From Yoonia sp034652275 (lineage in GTDB: Bacteria; Pseudomonadota; Alphaproteobacteria; Rhodobacterales; Rhodobacteraceae), in contig NZ_JAXIWG010000001.1 of assembly GCF_034652275.1 (NCBI RefSeq), positions 310,001 through 374,000 of the forward strand: 64,000 nt of DNA, given 5' to 3'. A program made the position numbers and the translations under genes. This document shows, one piece after another, positions 62,352-64,000 of the stretch; within the stretch, counting starts at the first letter, position 1, and each line of letters starts with the position of its first letter. The notes below the pieces were generated by a model, which was given only the letters and a program-made list of their open reading frames with translations, did no database searches and had not been told where the DNA came from.

Positions 62352-62990
62352 TTAAGCTTTGGACAGCTCGGCTGCTTGCGCAACCCAGCCTTCACGTTCG
62401 ATGCGGCCTTTGAACGACAGCTTTTCGTTGAACGCAGCGATATCCTCTTCGGACCAGGCTGCGATCTGCGCAAATGTCGTCACGCCAGCGGCATGCAATT
62501 TCTTTTCCAGTGCAGGGCCGACGCCCGACAGCAGTTTCAGGTCGTCGCCACCGGCAGGAGCTGCGGCGGCTTTGGGCGCTGCGGCTTTCTTGGGCTTAGC
62601 GATGCCTTTGGGATTCACGCGGGGCGTGATTTCCATCTTGATGCCGGCACCGGACACTGCGGCCATCACGCCGGATTTGTCGGCACCTGTTTCCAGAATG
62701 TCGGCGATCCGCACCAGCGTCAGTTGCTGACGGTGGCCTTTCTTGCGCTGGCTGCCGTGCTTACGGCGGCGTTTGACGTAGTTGATGGTCTTTTCGCCCT
62801 TGATCTGGTCGATCACCTCGGCCTGCACGCCTGCGCCCGCAACCAAAGGAGCACCAACAGTCGAGCCGACCATCAGAATCTCGTTGAACTGGATCTTGTC
62901 GCCGGCTTTTGCTGCCAACTTTTCGACGCGCAGAACGTCGCCAGAAGCGACCTTGTACTGCTTGCCGCCGGTTTTGAGAACCGCAAACAT
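62352..62990 (-). CDS. rplU: 50S ribosomal protein L21 with C-terminal HhH-like extension
   Basis: Residues 1-104 are a normal L21 (MFAVLKTGGKQYKVASGDVL...KRRRKHGSQRKKGHRQ). Then comes an Ala/Pro/Lys-rich linker (about 135-150) and a roughly 60-residue tail DDLKLLSGVGPALEKKLHAAG...AAWSEEDIAAF, which is a helix-hairpin-helix-like (DUF4332/NuoE-tail type) module. The fusion, 212 residues against about 103 in E. coli, is known from Rhodobacterales. The role of the tail is unknown. Confidence 0.95.
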   Translation of the reverse strand: MFAVLKTGGKQYKVASGDVLRVEKLAAKAGDKIQFNEILMVGSTVGAPLVAGAGVQAEVIDQIKGEKTINYVKRRRKHGSQRKKGHRQQLTLVRIADILETGADKSGVMAAVSGAGIKMEITPRVNPKGIAKPKKAAAPKAAAAPAGGDDLKLLSGVGPALEKKLHAAGVTTFAQIAAWSEEDIAAFNEKLSFKGRIEREGWVAQAAELSKA

Positions 62991-63168
62991 ATGTTATTCC
63001 TTCATTTTCCGCGTCATTGAGGCCCCGGAATGGTCCGGCGTTTGGTGCCTGTGGACTGCGCGCCCGTAGGCGTCATTTCGCACAAATCCCGACAAAACCC
63101 TTGTCGAGATGGCGGCTTATCAGTCCAATGCCCCTGTAAGTCAAGCCAAAAGAAGGTGAAAAACCCCC

Positions 63169-63504
63169 ATGCGCCCTGCCCTGATCCTGCCGCTGATCCT
63201 TGCCGCCTGCACCACGGACCCCAGCAATCCCGGTATGCCGGTGTTCACTCCGCTGACCGCCATGACCGACCCCGGCTATGCGCAAAAGCGCGGGCAGGTC
63301 GAGATTATCGTCAAGACCAATTATGACGCCATCCGCCGCGACATCGACGCAGGCGGCGGGCCTGTGCTGGTGGCGGCGATGGATGCGGCGGGTGTGCCGA
63401 TGCAGGACAGGCCCACCCGCGTGATCCAGTTGCAGTCCGACATGGGGCTTTACGATGTGAACCCCGGCGCGCTGGTCACGGCGCTGATGGTCTTCGGCGG
63501 CTAG
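63169..63504 (+). CDS. small lipoprotein of unknown function
   Basis: A 111-residue protein with a short lipoprotein signal MRPALILPLILAACTTD (lipobox LAAC). The mature part shows VEIIVKTNYDAIRRDIDAGGGP and ends VTALMVFGG. No family recognised. GAAGGTG lies about 11 nt before the ATG. Its end overlaps the convergent lipoprotein gene by 4 nt. Confidence 0.65.
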   Translation: MRPALILPLILAACTTDPSNPGMPVFTPLTAMTDPGYAQKRGQVEIIVKTNYDAIRRDIDAGGGPVLVAAMDAAGVPMQDRPTRVIQLQSDMGLYDVNPGALVTALMVFGG

Positions 63505-63908
63505 AAGCTGCCGACCGTGCTGTCGCGGAAGGCCACCAGATCCCAGAACGCCTTGGACCGCGCGATATCATTGGCCAGATCAGTCGGCACGCCGCGCGCG
63601 ATCATCCGGTTGTAAAGGTCTTGCGGAAAGCCGGGTGATACGGATGGCACGCTGACCATCGGGTTGATGTCGGTGGGGCGCGCTGCAGCATCGGCGGGAC
63701 ACCCGCGGGTCGGATCGCCATTGGCGCTGCGGCCATCGGCGCGCAGTTTTTGCACGGCCGCGAAATAGATTGCGCATTCGTTGAACACCAGCCGTTCCTG
63801 ACGCGGATCGCCTGTCGGCAATGCGGGGTCGACCGAAACCAGAGGCGCCTGTGCGCCACATCCGGCCAGAAGTCCAAGAACGAGTGCGGCAGTCAGTTTC
63901 AGTTGCAA
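63501..63908 (-). CDS. lipoprotein of unknown function
   Basis: A 135-residue protein with signal and lipobox (LVLGLLAGCGAQ). The mature part has two further Cys (FNECAIYF and TRGCPADA) that could pair in the periplasm, and ends DIARSKAFWDLVAFRDSTVGSF. No family recognised. Convergent 4-nt overlap with the neighbouring lipoprotein gene. Confidence 0.65.
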   Translation of the reverse strand: MQLKLTAALVLGLLAGCGAQAPLVSVDPALPTGDPRQERLVFNECAIYFAAVQKLRADGRSANGDPTRGCPADAAARPTDINPMVSVPSVSPGFPQDLYNRMIARGVPTDLANDIARSKAFWDLVAFRDSTVGSF

Positions 63909-63972
63909 AGTCCTGTTCCCTCTTTTTGATCAGGGCGCACCATACCGCGTTTCGCCCGCTTGCCAAGTCCGG

Positions 63973-64000
63973 TTACAGGTCCTGACTGATGATGAAGCCG
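63973..64000 (-). CDS. possible 3' end of a gene entering from the right
   Basis: The minus strand reads GFIISQDL and then TAA (63973-63975) with no other signal in the preceding 64-bp gap. This could be the last eight codons of a gene outside the window; too short to identify. Confidence 0.3.

Overview
The window is chromosomal DNA of an alphaproteobacterium of the order Rhodobacterales, most like the Roseobacter group (Loktanella/Yoonia-type). The basis is gene content and order: the cell-cycle regulators CtrA, SciP (DUF1153) and ChpT; a ribosomal protein L21 with a fused helix-hairpin-helix-like tail; the rplU-rpmA-GNAT-obgE-proBA order; ornithine-lipid genes olsBA; Hint-domain proteins; and high-GC, densely packed genes with frequent ATGA stop/start overlaps. 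I see no transposase, prophage, integrase or CRISPR array. The genus assignment is inference.

Layout. 1-9.5 kb: partial 3-hydroxybutyrate dehydrogenase, a candidate small RNA, an orphan YejA-like peptide-binding protein, an XRE-cupin regulator, a FrnE-like DsbA protein coupled to an efflux pump, and mfd. 9.5-16.5 kb: hemB, a PAS chemoreceptor, a SYLF lipoprotein, a large FAD/GcvT dehydrogenase coupled to a MobA-like nucleotidyltransferase, and a Hint protein. 16.7-22.5 kb: tRNA-Leu(CAA), a YqaA-like membrane protein with dsbB, an Lrp regulator divergent from arginase and ornithine cyclodeaminase, then a GT90 glycosyltransferase and a UDP-xylose-synthase-like epimerase. 22.5-31.7 kb: gyrA, a beta-barrel protein, trmFO-gluQ, hisI, a SufU-like scaffold, a 40-residue membrane protein and recG. 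31.7-37.5 kb: ligA, ctrA, sciP, mnmA and a second Hint protein. 37.6-45.8 kb: rhodanese, a P-loop protein, metA, an alpha/beta hydrolase lipoprotein, PPK2, a TetR regulator, a PagL-like protein and potABC without potD. 45.9-54.3 kb: rplM-rpsI, a MocR regulator divergent from a DUF1127 gene, a thioesterase, an ECHDC3-like crotonase, an M32 carboxypeptidase, ctaA, trmJ and a ThiE-like protein. 54.3-64 kb: olsBA, DUF3553, chpT, the rplU-rpmA-(three GNAT)-obgE-proB-proA run, and small lipoproteins.

Shared themes. CtrA, its phosphotransferase ChpT and its inhibitor SciP all lie within 23 kb. Arginase, ornithine cyclodeaminase, ProBA and OlsB all make or use ornithine or proline. Four tRNA-modification enzymes (TrmFO, GluQ, MnmA, TrmJ) are present.

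The least expected signals are: a two-hairpin small RNA with its own promoter and terminator (778-852, minus); a modular repeat in seven of the nine non-overlapping convergent gene junctions and, as far as I could see, nowhere else; palindromic ATTGTATC operators between mocR and the DUF1127 gene, one of them inside the mocR coding start; a metA whose residue 111 is Glu, predicting acetyl-CoA rather than succinyl-CoA use; an enoyl-CoA-hydratase homologue without the catalytic glutamates; and an unlisted 40-residue membrane protein gene.
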